64,000 bases of DNA from Berkiella_A sp963976875 (lineage in GTDB: Bacteria > Pseudomonadota > Gammaproteobacteria > Berkiellales > Berkiellaceae), in assembly GCA_963976875.1 (NCBI GenBank), contig CAXBML010000001.1, forward strand, positions 186,001 to 250,000, in the 5' to 3' direction. Positions 52,070 through 61,639 of this stretch are shown one piece after another (position 1 is the first letter of the stretch; each line of letters starts with the position of its first letter). A model generated the notes under the pieces. The model was given only the letters and a program-made list of their open reading frames with translations, searched no databases and was not told the DNA's origin. Both the position numbers and the translations under genes were made by a program.

Positions 52070-54319
52070 ATGGTTTCTAAAGTGAATAAATCTAAAGAGA
52101 ACGCCCCGACTAATACGGAAAAAAAACAGCCGGTTCTTGATCGGGTTTATACCTGGGAAGACGATAATATTGATGACATTTTTGAAGCCAAAAATACGAC
52201 TATGGTCGATGATAGCCTCGAAGGAGTTTATTCTACGGCTGCTATAGCAGAGTTAGATGATAATGAAGATAGCTCGATTTTGGCATTTAATGAATTAGCA
52301 GCCGCCTCAGACGAACCAGAGGCAGCGTCAAAAAGTGACAAATTACAAGCATGGATAGAGAGCATTGAAGATTTATATGGTGAGCCTGAAGCAAATTCAG
52401 TACAAAATTCTGGTTCTCAAGCTGTTCTTCATATTAACCATAAATTCCCTTTGCATTATTTAGCGGCGCATGGGGATATTACAAACTTAACGCTTTTACT
52501 TGAAAACTCATATATCGACACAAGAGATACCTTAGATAGTACGCCTTTGCATGTGGCTATATTAAGCAACCAGCAAGCTGTCGTTGAGTTGCTAGTAGAT
52601 AACGGTGCTAATATTAATGCTTTGGCTTACGATGGCTATAGTCCTCTAATGTTAGCCATTAAAAAGCAGCACCTTGATACTGTCGATTACTTATTATCAA
52701 ATGATGACATTCAGATTGAGTCAGGGGAACTGTGGTTAACATTTGAATTATTAATGGAAGCGGTTGAAAATTCTGATGGCAACGAAACGAGTGCACTACA
52801 ACATATTTTAAGTATAGTAGAACGAATGGCTGCATTAATGGAAGTCGCTATTTTTGAAGATGAAGATTATCATCCCGTCACTGGTGAATTGGTCATTGAT
52901 TCTATTCCTATTTCTTTAGGGTTAGAAATGCAAGCTGTTAATATTAAAAATCCTCTTATTAGAGATATGATGTTACAAACAGTCAAAAATATTCAAGCTT
53001 TTGATCATAGCCATGAACCCTATGTTCAAACAAAACTATTAACCCATATGTTCGCTGTAGAAGGTAACTTTGAGCTTGCGCATTCAAATGTAAATAACTT
53101 AGGCAGTTATCATCTTACATCAATAGAAGCCGAAGGTTTTGTCGGCGCTTATACGGTTCCAGCTGCTCAGAAATATCTTGAGCAATATCTAGAAACAAAA
53201 CAACATGACTTAAGTCCAGAGCAAGCAATAAGCTTTAACCACCTAAAGCTCGTTTTATCAGAAGCATCTACTTTAACCCAAGCCTCTCGAAGTGATGATT
53301 TGATTCAACATTTATTTGAGCAATTCCAGCAAGGTGAGATACTTTTCATCCCCACAGGCTGGGAAGGTCATTTTGTTGTTAATATTATCGATGCTAAAAA
53401 TGGTTATTTTATTACCTCAAATACAGGGCAGGCTTATGATAACTTTGAATCGGGCTCCATTGTTTATAAGATGCACCACCCTGAGAAAATCACACCAGAA
53501 AATATAGAACAAATAGCGAACAATGAAGATCGCTTTGCTTTAGAATACGAGTTTTTCTATGAGCTCGGTCTGGAGGAGATAGCGGTATTGCCAGCATCCC
53601 ATCAAACTGTAGGAAATTGCGCCTGGAGAAGTGTTGAAGTGGCAGTGGAAGCTTTCACTTATTTAGACTTATTAGAACGTGGCTATGATGCCAGTAACGC
53701 GTCTGAGCTAGCACAACAGTGGTATCAAGATTGGTTTGATTTTACAAAGGAAAGCCATTTGGTAGATTATCTTACAAGCAATGAAAATATCGATATTAAT
53801 TTATTGGGCAATCTGCTGGTACAAGGCCACCCAAGCTTGTTTCACATTGAACTAGAGCCAGAGTTGGATTTTGATTTTGACTTCGATTTTGCTGCTGATA
53901 GTAGTGTCAATGGCAGTGGTAACTTAAATATTCCTGTGTCCGCACATGAACTGCACACCGCTAATCTTATTATCCAAGCATTAGCTCAGCCCCAGTATGC
54001 TGATGATGTTGGGGGCTTATTGGAAAATTTCTCAGCGGCAAAGTCAGAGTTAATCTCTTTATTCTCCACTTACAATTTGGCGATAAGTAAAAATTCCAAC
54101 CTGGAAGCAACAGTAGAGAACTTTGAGCCGTCTCTTAGCATGAATACAGAGAGTACAACAATTCAGCTGGATGATGTTGTACAGCAGGATGATTTATTTC
54201 AAGACGACAATACATCTGACGCATGCGCTATTGTCCATGAGGTTGATATCTTACCAATTACGCCGGCTACGATTTATGAACAACCAGTCGAGTCCCATGC
54301 ATTAATAGAAGTGTATTGA
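52070..54319 (+). CDS. Ankyrin-repeat protein with His-Asn-Gln-Cys peptidase-like domain, putative effector
   Basis: The 749-residue protein begins with an acidic, disordered 110 residues. Ankyrin repeats follow at about 121-215 (FPLHYLAAHGDITNLTLLLEN, STPLHVAILSNQQAVVELLVDNGANINAL, YSPLMLAIKKQHLDTVDYLLS), then a helical region. A domain with GWEGHFVVNI (H434), YFITSNTG (N451) and HQTVGNCAWRSVEVAVEAF (Q512, C517) comes next. The order His-Asn-Gln-Cys and its spacing resemble clan-CE cysteine peptidases. The protein at 61640-64000 has the same set of motifs in the same order, so they are paralogues. The acidic C-terminus ends SHALIEVY. Protease activity is inferred, not known for this family. 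Confidence 0.7.
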   Translation: MVSKVNKSKENAPTNTEKKQPVLDRVYTWEDDNIDDIFEAKNTTMVDDSLEGVYSTAAIAELDDNEDSSILAFNELAAASDEPEAASKSDKLQAWIESIEDLYGEPEANSVQNSGSQAVLHINHKFPLHYLAAHGDITNLTLLLENSYIDTRDTLDSTPLHVAILSNQQAVVELLVDNGANINALAYDGYSPLMLAIKKQHLDTVDYLLSNDDIQIESGELWLTFELLMEAVENSDGNETSALQHILSIVERMAALMEVAIFEDEDYHPVTGELVIDSIPISLGLEMQAVNIKNPLIRDMMLQTVKNIQAFDHSHEPYVQTKLLTHMFAVEGNFELAHSNVNNLGSYHLTSIEAEGFVGAYTVPAAQKYLEQYLETKQHDLSPEQAISFNHLKLVLSEASTLTQASRSDDLIQHLFEQFQQGEILFIPTGWEGHFVVNIIDAKNGYFITSNTGQAYDNFESGSIVYKMHHPEKITPENIEQIANNEDRFALEYEFFYELGLEEIAVLPASHQTVGNCAWRSVEVAVEAFTYLDLLERGYDASNASELAQQWYQDWFDFTKESHLVDYLTSNENIDINLLGNLLVQGHPSLFHIELEPELDFDFDFDFAADSSVNGSGNLNIPVSAHELHTANLIIQALAQPQYADDVGGLLENFSAAKSELISLFSTYNLAISKNSNLEATVENFEPSLSMNTESTTIQLDDVVQQDDLFQDDNTSDACAIVHEVDILPITPATIYEQPVESHALIEVY

Positions 54320-54421
54320 GATGTAAGTGGTGTGTAGAGCGCCCCTTGCTGTCGCATTGCAACATATTGTTTTGTTGTGGTAAAATTGCGCCGTCTTTAC
54401 TAAATCAATGTGGGTATATGG

Positions 54422-55057
54422 ATGTTAAATGGCGCACAAAATAAATCAAAAAAAGATGGTATTCATCAATTTTTAAAATCCTTTCCTTGGTGGTATAGCT
54501 TGGTCAAGTGGCTTGTACCAATTGCTGTGGGTGCGACCTCTGCCTTACTGATTGGTGGTGTGACAACCGGCATGATTGGATTGCCTGCTTTTTTATCGGG
54601 TTTAGGAGCTTTGCCAGTTTTATATGCCAATATTAGCGCGTTTGGCGCTTTCTCTTTATTAGGTATCTCAATGATAACGGTTGCGACCATCACGGGCGGT
54701 GCTGCAGGATTTATGACTCGAATTGCTTTATTCCCGTTGGTGGAGACTATGGCGCATGAAAATTTTAAAGCGGTTGGAATATTCCAAGCTTTAACCCTCA
54801 ATGATCAAGAGAAAAGATTTACTAATTTGAGAGCAGAATATGATGGTGCTCTGGTTGAACTAGACACTGAAAATAAGCGGCTTAAGCAAGAAGTATACGA
54901 GCTTACAAAGCCAAGTGCTACAGACCCTGTGTTGTTAAGTGGTGCGGCGAAATATACTCGTGAAGCAGAAATAAGCCCTTCAAGCTCAAATGATGAGTTG
55001 GGTGCTACCCCCAAAGCTGCAGCAGACACCGTAGATACTCGACTTAAACATTCTTAA
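54422..55057 (+). CDS. Membrane protein with C-terminal coiled coil
   Basis: The ATG at 54422 (MLNGAQNKSKKDG) is preferred to the GTG at 54410. Of about 211 residues, three hydrophobic, glycine-rich segments lie at about 23-110 (IAVGATSALLIGGVTTGMIG, ALPVLYANISAFGAFSLLGI, MITVATITGGAAGFMT). A coiled coil (LRAEYDGALVELDTENKRLKQEVYEL) and a polar tail follow. A possible promoter is TTGCAA-18-TAAAAT around 54356-54385. No family recognised. It shares the membrane-plus-coiled-coil plan of the protein at 37348. Confidence 0.6.
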   Translation: MLNGAQNKSKKDGIHQFLKSFPWWYSLVKWLVPIAVGATSALLIGGVTTGMIGLPAFLSGLGALPVLYANISAFGAFSLLGISMITVATITGGAAGFMTRIALFPLVETMAHENFKAVGIFQALTLNDQEKRFTNLRAEYDGALVELDTENKRLKQEVYELTKPSATDPVLLSGAAKYTREAEISPSSSNDELGATPKAAADTVDTRLKHS

Positions 55058-55106
55058 CAATTCGTTTTTATATTTTTCCCTCTCTTTAAAATAGTAAAGG
55101 GGGGGC

Positions 55107-55526
55107 TCACACTGTCTCTTCAAGTTGTTTTAGTTTTGAGCGTAAAATTTTATTTTCTTTGCGTAAAAACTCATTGGATTTTAGTAGCCTGTCAAATTGC
55201 TTGGCATAATGTAAACTGATATCAATAATTTGATTTGTCAGATCTAATTGAGCTTTGTTGGACATAGAAGATGAATCAGACGTCGTTTGTAAAGGCTCAT
55301 GTTCTTGTGTCGTACCTGTTGTAGATTTACTTTTTGTTTGGGGATTTGGAGAGTGATATTGTTTCCAAGTTGTGAGATAGCGCCTGATGTCAGAGTTGCT
55401 TCCTCGCTTATAGCCCGAATTAACAAGTTGTTCACCTATGGCATAATAGGTTAAGTTTTTACTTTTAGATTTTAGATAGTCGCAGGCTTCCCAAACTTCT
55501 TTTTCCTTTCTCGTTCTTGCATTCAT
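55107..55526 (-). CDS. KfrA-like DNA-binding protein
   Basis: The start is taken at ATG 55526 (MNARTRKEKEVWEACDYLKSK, 139 residues); the frame is open further upstream without a good ribosome site. The N-terminal domain resembles KfrA_N: a helix, then YYAIGEQLVNSGYKRGSNSDIRRYLTTWKQYH, a winged-helix-like DNA-binding motif. A serine/threonine-rich linker and a C-terminal coiled coil (AKQFDRLLKSNEFLRKENKILRSKLKQLEE) complete the KfrA-like plan. KfrA proteins are plasmid regulators and nucleoid-like factors, so this may be a chromosomal or formerly plasmid-borne regulator. Confidence 0.6.
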   Translation of the reverse strand: MNARTRKEKEVWEACDYLKSKSKNLTYYAIGEQLVNSGYKRGSNSDIRRYLTTWKQYHSPNPQTKSKSTTGTTQEHEPLQTTSDSSSMSNKAQLDLTNQIIDISLHYAKQFDRLLKSNEFLRKENKILRSKLKQLEETV

Positions 55527-55752
55527 CCGACTTACAAGTCTGTTTGTTTTCAATTTAATGCCCTCCAAGTCAAAGAAACACAATCCATATCTTATTTTAT
55601 AACATGTTCTCAAAATTAGGGCAAAGTTACAGTTTTAAGTTGCGCTAAAGCGCTGGCCAATAGAGACAATATTGAGTTTTTGTGATATTGTTTTCGCAAA
55701 CAAAGCTATCCAGCTAATCAAGTAACTCATTTTATTGTGGGAGCAATACCAG

Positions 55753-56982
55753 ATGAATGCAGCAAATAAACGTCATGCCACAATAGGCGTTAATGTTGGG
55801 GGGGTACAAATTGGCGGCGGAGCACCTATCGTTGTTCAGTCAATGACCAATACAGATACAGCGGACATTGATGCGACGGTTCAGCAGTGTTTTGAACTAT
55901 GGAAGGCTGGTTCTGAGTTAGTTCGTATTACCGTCAATAATAAAGAAGCGGCCCAAGCTGTGCCTGTAATTCGAGATAGGTTGGTCAAATTAGGCTGGGA
56001 TGCTCCAGTCCTTGTGGGTGACTTTCATTATATTGGTCACACATTGTTGACAGAATATCCCGAATGCGCAAAAGCATTGGCAAAATATAGAATAAATCCA
56101 GGGAATGTGGGTTTTGGTAAGAAGCATGACGCTAATTTTGCCACTATGATAGCAGTCGCCATTAAGTACGATAAACCAGTTCGGATCGGCGTAAATTGGG
56201 GCAGTTTAGATCAATCTTTGGTTGTGGCTTTGATGGATGAAAATGCGAAGTTAGCACAACCTAAATCGACAGAAGAAATCACGCGCGAAGCTTTAATCAT
56301 TTCTGCGTTGACCAGCGCTGAAAAAGCAGTCGAGTTAGGCATGAAGCCAAATAAAATTATTTTGGCGTGTAAAGTGAGTCGGGTACAGGATTTGGTGAAG
56401 CTTTATACTGAACTGGCGCGTCGTTGTGATTACGCTTTGCACCTAGGTTTGACCGAAGCAGGCATGGGCAGTAAGGGAATTGCGGCCACTTCTGCCGCTT
56501 TTGCTATATTATTGCAACAAGGTATAGGGGATACAATTCGCGCCTCGTTAACACCAGAGCCAGGTGGTGATAGAAGGCAGGAAGTGCAACTATGCCAAGA
56601 AATTTTACAATCTTTAGAGCTGCGTGCTTTTTCTCCAATGGTCACAGCTTGTCCTGGATGCGGGCGTACTACAAGCCAAGTATTTCAAAAGCTAGCACAA
56701 TCTATTCAAAGCTTTATCCGAGAGCAAATGCCCAGTTGGAAAATATCGTATCCTGGGGTTGAAAACTTACAAATTGCGGTGATGGGTTGTATTGTGAATG
56801 GTCCAGGAGAGAGCAAACACTCTGATATCGGTATTAGTTTACCGGGTACAGGAGAAGCGCCCGCTGCGCCCGTATTCGTGGACGGCAAGAAGTTTAAAAT
56901 ATTAAGAGGGGATAATATTGCTGAGGAATTTCAGCAAATTGTGGTGAATTATATTGAAAATAGATTTGGCTCTACAGCTTAA
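55753..56982 (+). CDS. ispG: 4-hydroxy-3-methylbut-2-enyl diphosphate synthase (IspG)
   Basis: IspG (GcpE) reduces MEcPP to HMBPP in the MEP isoprenoid pathway. The ATG at 55753 follows GGGAG by 10 bases. The 409-residue protein contains VGGVQIGGGAPIVVQSMTNTDT, RINPGNVGFG, the 4Fe-4S ligands in CPGCGRTT and VMGCIVNGPGESKHSDIGIS. The insert between VGDFHYIGHTLLTEYP and the barrel is typical of the longer proteobacterial type. Confidence 0.96.
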   Translation: MNAANKRHATIGVNVGGVQIGGGAPIVVQSMTNTDTADIDATVQQCFELWKAGSELVRITVNNKEAAQAVPVIRDRLVKLGWDAPVLVGDFHYIGHTLLTEYPECAKALAKYRINPGNVGFGKKHDANFATMIAVAIKYDKPVRIGVNWGSLDQSLVVALMDENAKLAQPKSTEEITREALIISALTSAEKAVELGMKPNKIILACKVSRVQDLVKLYTELARRCDYALHLGLTEAGMGSKGIAATSAAFAILLQQGIGDTIRASLTPEPGGDRRQEVQLCQEILQSLELRAFSPMVTACPGCGRTTSQVFQKLAQSIQSFIREQMPSWKISYPGVENLQIAVMGCIVNGPGESKHSDIGISLPGTGEAPAAPVFVDGKKFKILRGDNIAEEFQQIVVNYIENRFGSTA

Positions 56983-56993
56983 TAGAAACAAAC

Positions 56994-57049
56994 AATCAAT
57001 AAGGATGCCATCGTAAGCGTAATATCCTTGGTGTGTGCCCTTATTGATT
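56994..57049 (+). terminator. Overlapping alternative hairpins after ispG
   Basis: AATCAATAAGG (56994-57004) can pair with CCTTATTGATT (57039-57049), while AAGGAT (57001-57006) can pair with ATCCTT (57024-57029). The two structures are mutually exclusive because they share AAGG. The region lies 12 bases after the ispG stop and may terminate transcription, but no T-run follows. Confidence 0.4.
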
Positions 57050-57167
57050 TATAAATTGCCTATTATTTAGACGACCCGCCAGTTATAACCTGTCAAAAAG
57101 CCCCACTTGTCCCATTTAAAATCTCCTAGTAGCATAGATGTTAGTTTTTCTTCAGCTTGATAGACAA

Positions 57168-58253
57168 ATGCGACTAAAATCTAAAATTTTTAATAAATAT
57201 TTATTGCCTGGTTTTGTTTTTCAATCCGTCATTATGGCGGGAGGGTATGCGACGGGGCGCGAAATTGTCGAGTTTTTTTTGACCCTGGGTCCACGTAGTG
57301 GCTTACTGGCTATGTTGATATCTGCATTAGTTTGGTCAATTGTTTGTTTGCTCACGTTTGAGTTTGCACGTTACTTTAAAGCATATGATTATAGAACGTT
57401 CTTTAAAAAATTATTAGGGAATGGTTGGATATTATTTGAGATGAGTTACTTGGCTGTAATTATTATAGTTTTATCAGTTATAGCAGCGTCAAGTGGCAAT
57501 ATTATAAGTATGACATTGGGGTTACCCTATAATGTAGGTGTTGTAGGACTTGTTGTTTATGTTTGTTTTATGGTCTTTAAAGGGACGCGTGCCATAGAGA
57601 TTATGATGTCTTTTTGGTCTATCATGCTGTACCTCGTTTACTTTGTTTTTTTGACAGCTTGCATTATAAATTATGGACCCCAAATAAAAACAACTTTTCA
57701 ATCTGTACCCAATGAAGGGGGTTGGTTATTAAACGGCATACGATATGCTGGATATAATTTAGGGTTGATTCCAGCCGTATTATTTTCCTTAACTTATATT
57801 CAGACGCGTAAAGAGGCGGTTACAGCGGGGATTATGGCCGGCGTAGTTGCTATTATTCCAGGGATATTTTTCTTTATTGCCATGCTGGGACAATATCCTG
57901 CTGTAGTAGAACAAGAAATCCCTTCTACTTTTATTTTGCAGCAGATTGGATCACCGCCATTAACGCTAATATTTCATGTTATTTTATTTGGGACTTTGAT
58001 TGAAACAGGGACAGGGTTAATACATGCGTTAAATGAAAGAGCAAGATTTTATTGGCAGGAGAAAGGATTAACAATGCCTTCAAAAGTACGACCTATCGTT
58101 GCTTTTGTTTGTTTAACACTAGCGGCGTTGATAGCCCAGTTTGGATTAAGTCCATTGATTGCTAAAGGTTATGGCACTCTGACATGGGTGATTATTTTGG
58201 TTTATGTCTTGCCCATAATGTCTGTTGGTCTTTATAAGCTATCAACTAGATAG
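57168..58253 (+). CDS. YkvI-family membrane protein
   Basis: This integral membrane protein has about ten helices. The ATG at 57168 (MRLKSKIFNKYLLPGFVFQSVIMAGGYATGREIVEFF) is preferred to 57138, which lacks a leader. The opening MAGGYATGREIVEFFL and the later NYGPQIKTTFQSVP agree with the YkvI family, distantly related to sodium:amino-acid (LeuT-fold) symporters. The substrate is not known. It is a single gene following ispG. Confidence 0.75.
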   Translation: MRLKSKIFNKYLLPGFVFQSVIMAGGYATGREIVEFFLTLGPRSGLLAMLISALVWSIVCLLTFEFARYFKAYDYRTFFKKLLGNGWILFEMSYLAVIIIVLSVIAASSGNIISMTLGLPYNVGVVGLVVYVCFMVFKGTRAIEIMMSFWSIMLYLVYFVFLTACIINYGPQIKTTFQSVPNEGGWLLNGIRYAGYNLGLIPAVLFSLTYIQTRKEAVTAGIMAGVVAIIPGIFFFIAMLGQYPAVVEQEIPSTFILQQIGSPPLTLIFHVILFGTLIETGTGLIHALNERARFYWQEKGLTMPSKVRPIVAFVCLTLAALIAQFGLSPLIAKGYGTLTWVIILVYVLPIMSVGLYKLSTR

Positions 58254-58478
58254 GTGGATCTTTCCTGCATAACGAGTTTTGAACTTTGTTATTCATCATG
58301 CAAGCCAAAGCAAAGGTAATTAACTTATATGCTATGTTTTAGTAACTTGCTAAGTAGTTGGCTTGCAACTGCCTCATGATTCAGTGACATTTACCTGCCT
58401 CAAATACTGAGGTAAAATTATTTTATAGAGCCTACACAACCTATTAAAACCAGGGTTTAAAATAGTAAGGGATACAGC

Positions 58479-59537
58479 TTGCAAGAAAAGATGGATTCGG
58501 TATCGATAGAAGTTGCATGGCTCAGAAATAAAAGATTTGATATCACCTTTATTGTTGGGGTTACGTTGCTTGCCTTGGGGTCAGGTGCCTTAGTAGTGGC
58601 TGAGCCTAGTTTGTTCCCGCTCATATTATTATTGGACCTATGGTTTTTGGGCTATCACCACGTTATTTCAACATTTACTCGACTTTGTTTTGACAGGCAA
58701 AGTATCAAACAGAATCATTTTTTCTTATTTTATTTGCCTATTATTATTTTAGTCAGCGTTGTGTCGTTGGTGACGTTTATTGGAATATGGACTATTCCCA
58801 CTTTATATCTTTATTGGCAGTGGTTTCACTACACTAGGCAAAGTTACGGGGTGGGTCAAGCATATAAGAGAAAATCCAAACAAACATGGAATGAAAATGA
58901 ATGGGCCAGTAAATTTGCGGTATATCTTTTGCCTTTGTGGGGCATTTTGTATCGCTCTTATCAGGCCCCTGAAAAATTTTTATTTATGGATATAAAAGTG
59001 ATTCCAGTGTCTGCCCTGGTAGTAGATATCGTCGGAATTATGGCCATGGTATCAATATGTGTGTGGGGCCTCATGCGCTTAAATACTTGGCGTAAATCAA
59101 AGCTGCCTTTAGCACATACACTTTATATGTTTTCTCATTTTACCATATTTTATGTTGGCTATATTTATATAGAGGATATTACTTATGGGTGGTTAGTGAT
59201 TAATGTGTGGCACAATGCACAATATATTTTATTTGTCTGGCTGTTCAATAATAATCGCTTTAAATCTGGTATTGATTCAAAATCATATTTTTTATCTGCG
59301 ATTAGTCAAACAGCAAATATGAAATATTATTTTTTAGCGTGTCTTGGTATTTCTACATTGTTATATTTTAGCATTAAAAGCTCTATTTCATTAATTGATA
59401 CAGCTATTTTACCGTTAGGGCTAATTGTTTTTCAAACCATTAATTTTCATCACTATGTCGTAGATGGTTTTATTTGGAAAATGCGTAAAAAACCATTGCA
59501 AAAAATCCTGGCAATAAATGAGAGTGAAAATCATTAA
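58479..59537 (+). CDS. Histidine-rich polytopic membrane protein
   Basis: A 352-residue protein with about nine membrane helices. Conserved-looking histidine/aromatic motifs sit near helix ends: LGYHHVISTFTRLCFD (about residues 56-71), YWQWFHYTRQSYG (about 112-124), NVWHNAQYILFVWLFNN (about 244-260) and INFHHYVVDGFIWKMRKK (about 321-338). Such clusters are reminiscent of membrane di-iron oxidases/desaturases, but the spacing is not that of a family I know. The start is TTG (ttgcaagaaaag) or the ATG at 58491. The stop overlaps the acyltransferase start by 20 bases, implying coupling. Confidence 0.55.
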   Translation: MQEKMDSVSIEVAWLRNKRFDITFIVGVTLLALGSGALVVAEPSLFPLILLLDLWFLGYHHVISTFTRLCFDRQSIKQNHFFLFYLPIIILVSVVSLVTFIGIWTIPTLYLYWQWFHYTRQSYGVGQAYKRKSKQTWNENEWASKFAVYLLPLWGILYRSYQAPEKFLFMDIKVIPVSALVVDIVGIMAMVSICVWGLMRLNTWRKSKLPLAHTLYMFSHFTIFYVGYIYIEDITYGWLVINVWHNAQYILFVWLFNNNRFKSGIDSKSYFLSAISQTANMKYYFLACLGISTLLYFSIKSSISLIDTAILPLGLIVFQTINFHHYVVDGFIWKMRKKPLQKILAINESENH

Positions 59538-60723
59538 AACACAAGCGGTTATCAATTACTTTAAAATCAGCCGCCATAGCGGACATTTCCCAGAGTTAGA
59601 TGGCCTGCGTGGTATCGCTGTATTGTTAGTATTGTTAAGACATACCTCCAATCCGTTTTTTGTAGATGCAAATTTCTTCCAGTCTGAATGGCATGTCTTC
59701 CACTTTATTAGAAATGGCACTGTAGGTGTTGATTTATTTTTTGTATTAAGTGGATTCTTGATAACCAGCAGTATTTTGCGTCTTAGGGATAAAGGCAGAA
59801 ATATATATATCCCCATATATTTAGCTAAGCGTGCACTTAGAATTATACCAGCCTATTATTTCGTGTTATTTTTTGTTGTGGCAGGCGGTGTCCCATTTTA
59901 TAGCTTACATACCCAATATGATATGTCACTGATACTGCGTACTTTCTATCATGCAATTTTTATGCAAGATTATATGGGTAATAATATTGTCGTTACATTT
60001 TGGTCGTTGGGAGTAGAGGAGAAGTTCTACTTACTTATACCTTTTGTGTTGATGTTACTCTGTAAATTTAAGAGTAATAAAGTAATATATTTTGGAACAA
60101 GCATATTAATATTGTTAGGCCCATTATTGCGTTTTCTGGCTCATGTTGCTTATCCTGAGATGGGGTATTCCCAATCATATTTATCAAATTTATATATGCC
60201 ATTATTTTATTATCCATTCCATACTTGTTTAGATCCTTTATTTATAGGGGTATTATGTGCATTTATATATCGCAGTTCTGGTAGTGTAAGCTGGTGTAAA
60301 AATGAAAAAATAATGAACTCATTATTTTGGGTTAGTATTGCTTTATTATTTCTACTTTTAACTCAGAGTGTGATGTTTAGTAAAATTACGGTCTTTGATA
60401 AGGTATGGCAGCGATTTATTGTCTCAGTTTGTTTTGGCAGTGTTATGCTCAGTTTGATATTGGGTTTTGGTACTATAAAAATATTTCAAAGTAAAGTGTT
60501 ATTATTTTTTGCCGTGATATCGTATAGTTTATACTTGGTGCATATGCCTTTGCAGCCTATGTTGCTTGAAACATTAGAATATCTTATCAAATTTAGTCAA
60601 TTAAGTATCACTTCCAAAATACTTATTTTTTACCCAACATTTTTCGTCTTATCAATTATTATAGCTTTAGTGGTTTATTATGTTATTGAAAAACCATTTT
60701 TAGTTCTCAAAGATAGATTTTAA
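59518..60723 (+). CDS. Acyltransferase 3 family membrane protein
   Basis: The 401-residue OafA/YrhL-type acyltransferase has about ten membrane helices and the N-terminal signature FPELDGLRGIAVLLVLLRHTS (the catalytic His is in LLRHTS), VGVDLFFVLSGFLI, then FWSLGVEEKFYLLIPFV. Such enzymes O-acetylate surface polysaccharide or LPS. The 5' end overlaps the preceding histidine-rich membrane protein by 20 bases, suggesting joint action in modifying an envelope glycan or lipid; that is inference. Confidence 0.9.
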   Translation: MRVKIIKTQAVINYFKISRHSGHFPELDGLRGIAVLLVLLRHTSNPFFVDANFFQSEWHVFHFIRNGTVGVDLFFVLSGFLITSSILRLRDKGRNIYIPIYLAKRALRIIPAYYFVLFFVVAGGVPFYSLHTQYDMSLILRTFYHAIFMQDYMGNNIVVTFWSLGVEEKFYLLIPFVLMLLCKFKSNKVIYFGTSILILLGPLLRFLAHVAYPEMGYSQSYLSNLYMPLFYYPFHTCLDPLFIGVLCAFIYRSSGSVSWCKNEKIMNSLFWVSIALLFLLLTQSVMFSKITVFDKVWQRFIVSVCFGSVMLSLILGFGTIKIFQSKVLLFFAVISYSLYLVHMPLQPMLLETLEYLIKFSQLSITSKILIFYPTFFVLSIIIALVVYYVIEKPFLVLKDRF

Positions 60724-60734
60724 CCTTATGAAAG

Positions 60735-61352
60735 TCAAGGTTTAATCCTTTTGAAATGAAGTTCTGAGAACATTTGTTGGAAGGTGGTACTCAAGTCTTC
60801 ATAACAAGACAAAATATCATAGTCGCTTTTGTATTTTATTATTTCATTTTCATCTCTAGATGACATTTCTACAACCATGGCAAGTTTTATTAAGCTTGCT
60901 CTGGCTGTTTTCGTATCAATTTCTATATTATCTTCATTTAGCCTGAACTTGTATAAAGTTCTTTCTCCGGCATAATCTATCAGTAGGTGGGCTGTTGGGC
61001 TTGTGCTGTCTGAAGGCTCTACGATAAAATCAAACTCAGCCGTATTCTCGTTTATTTTCGCATTAAAGATACCAAAAACTTCTTTTGATATATCTGTCAA
61101 TAAAGCATCTTTCACAACGGTAAGATTCGTATCCGTGTCTGTTTGTATAGATACATCACCTTTAATTGTATTCTGTGTCGGCACAACGCGTGTTGCTGAT
61201 GGCGCATACTCAGTGCTCTCAGCGGTCGTAAATCCTGATTGTGTTACCTTTGTTTGTGCCTTTAATTTTCGTAAGGGGTCAAATTTTTCTTTGTGTAGAT
61301 TATTGGCCCACATGAGCGTAACAGGTTTATTTTTAGTGGGCTTATCAGACAT
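60735..61352 (-). CDS. Unknown cytoplasmic protein
   Basis: The 205-residue protein has no signal peptide or membrane helix. The N-terminal 80 residues are polar and basic (MSDKPTKNKPVTLMWANN). Residues about 85-205 look like a compact alpha/beta domain (KEVFGIFNAKINENTAEFDFIVEPS, AHLLIDYAGERTLYKFRL). AAGGTG precedes the ATG. It is not recognised, but its location next to effector-like genes leaves an exported role open. Confidence 0.55.
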   Translation of the reverse strand: MSDKPTKNKPVTLMWANNLHKEKFDPLRKLKAQTKVTQSGFTTAESTEYAPSATRVVPTQNTIKGDVSIQTDTDTNLTVVKDALLTDISKEVFGIFNAKINENTAEFDFIVEPSDSTSPTAHLLIDYAGERTLYKFRLNEDNIEIDTKTARASLIKLAMVVEMSSRDENEIIKYKSDYDILSCYEDLSTTFQQMFSELHFKRIKP

Positions 61353-61639
61353 GTAATTACACCTTTTATACTGACGTTAAGTAATATGTGAGTATATTAA
61401 AAGTTTAGAGTTGCAAGATTTATAATTAGTTCCATTTATAGCTCTCGCTAAAAATTATATTACTTTTAAAAGGTTAAATTGGGTGGGGGTTACATACATT
61501 AATTTACTTCAAAATGGTGTATTGGGTTGTCTTACAGCCTAAGTCCCAAAGATTTGTTTGAAAATGCCTTTTATTACTTCTAAATCTCAAAAATAGGCTA
61601 ATAAAATGATATTAGGTTTTTTTATAGTAAATCAAAATT

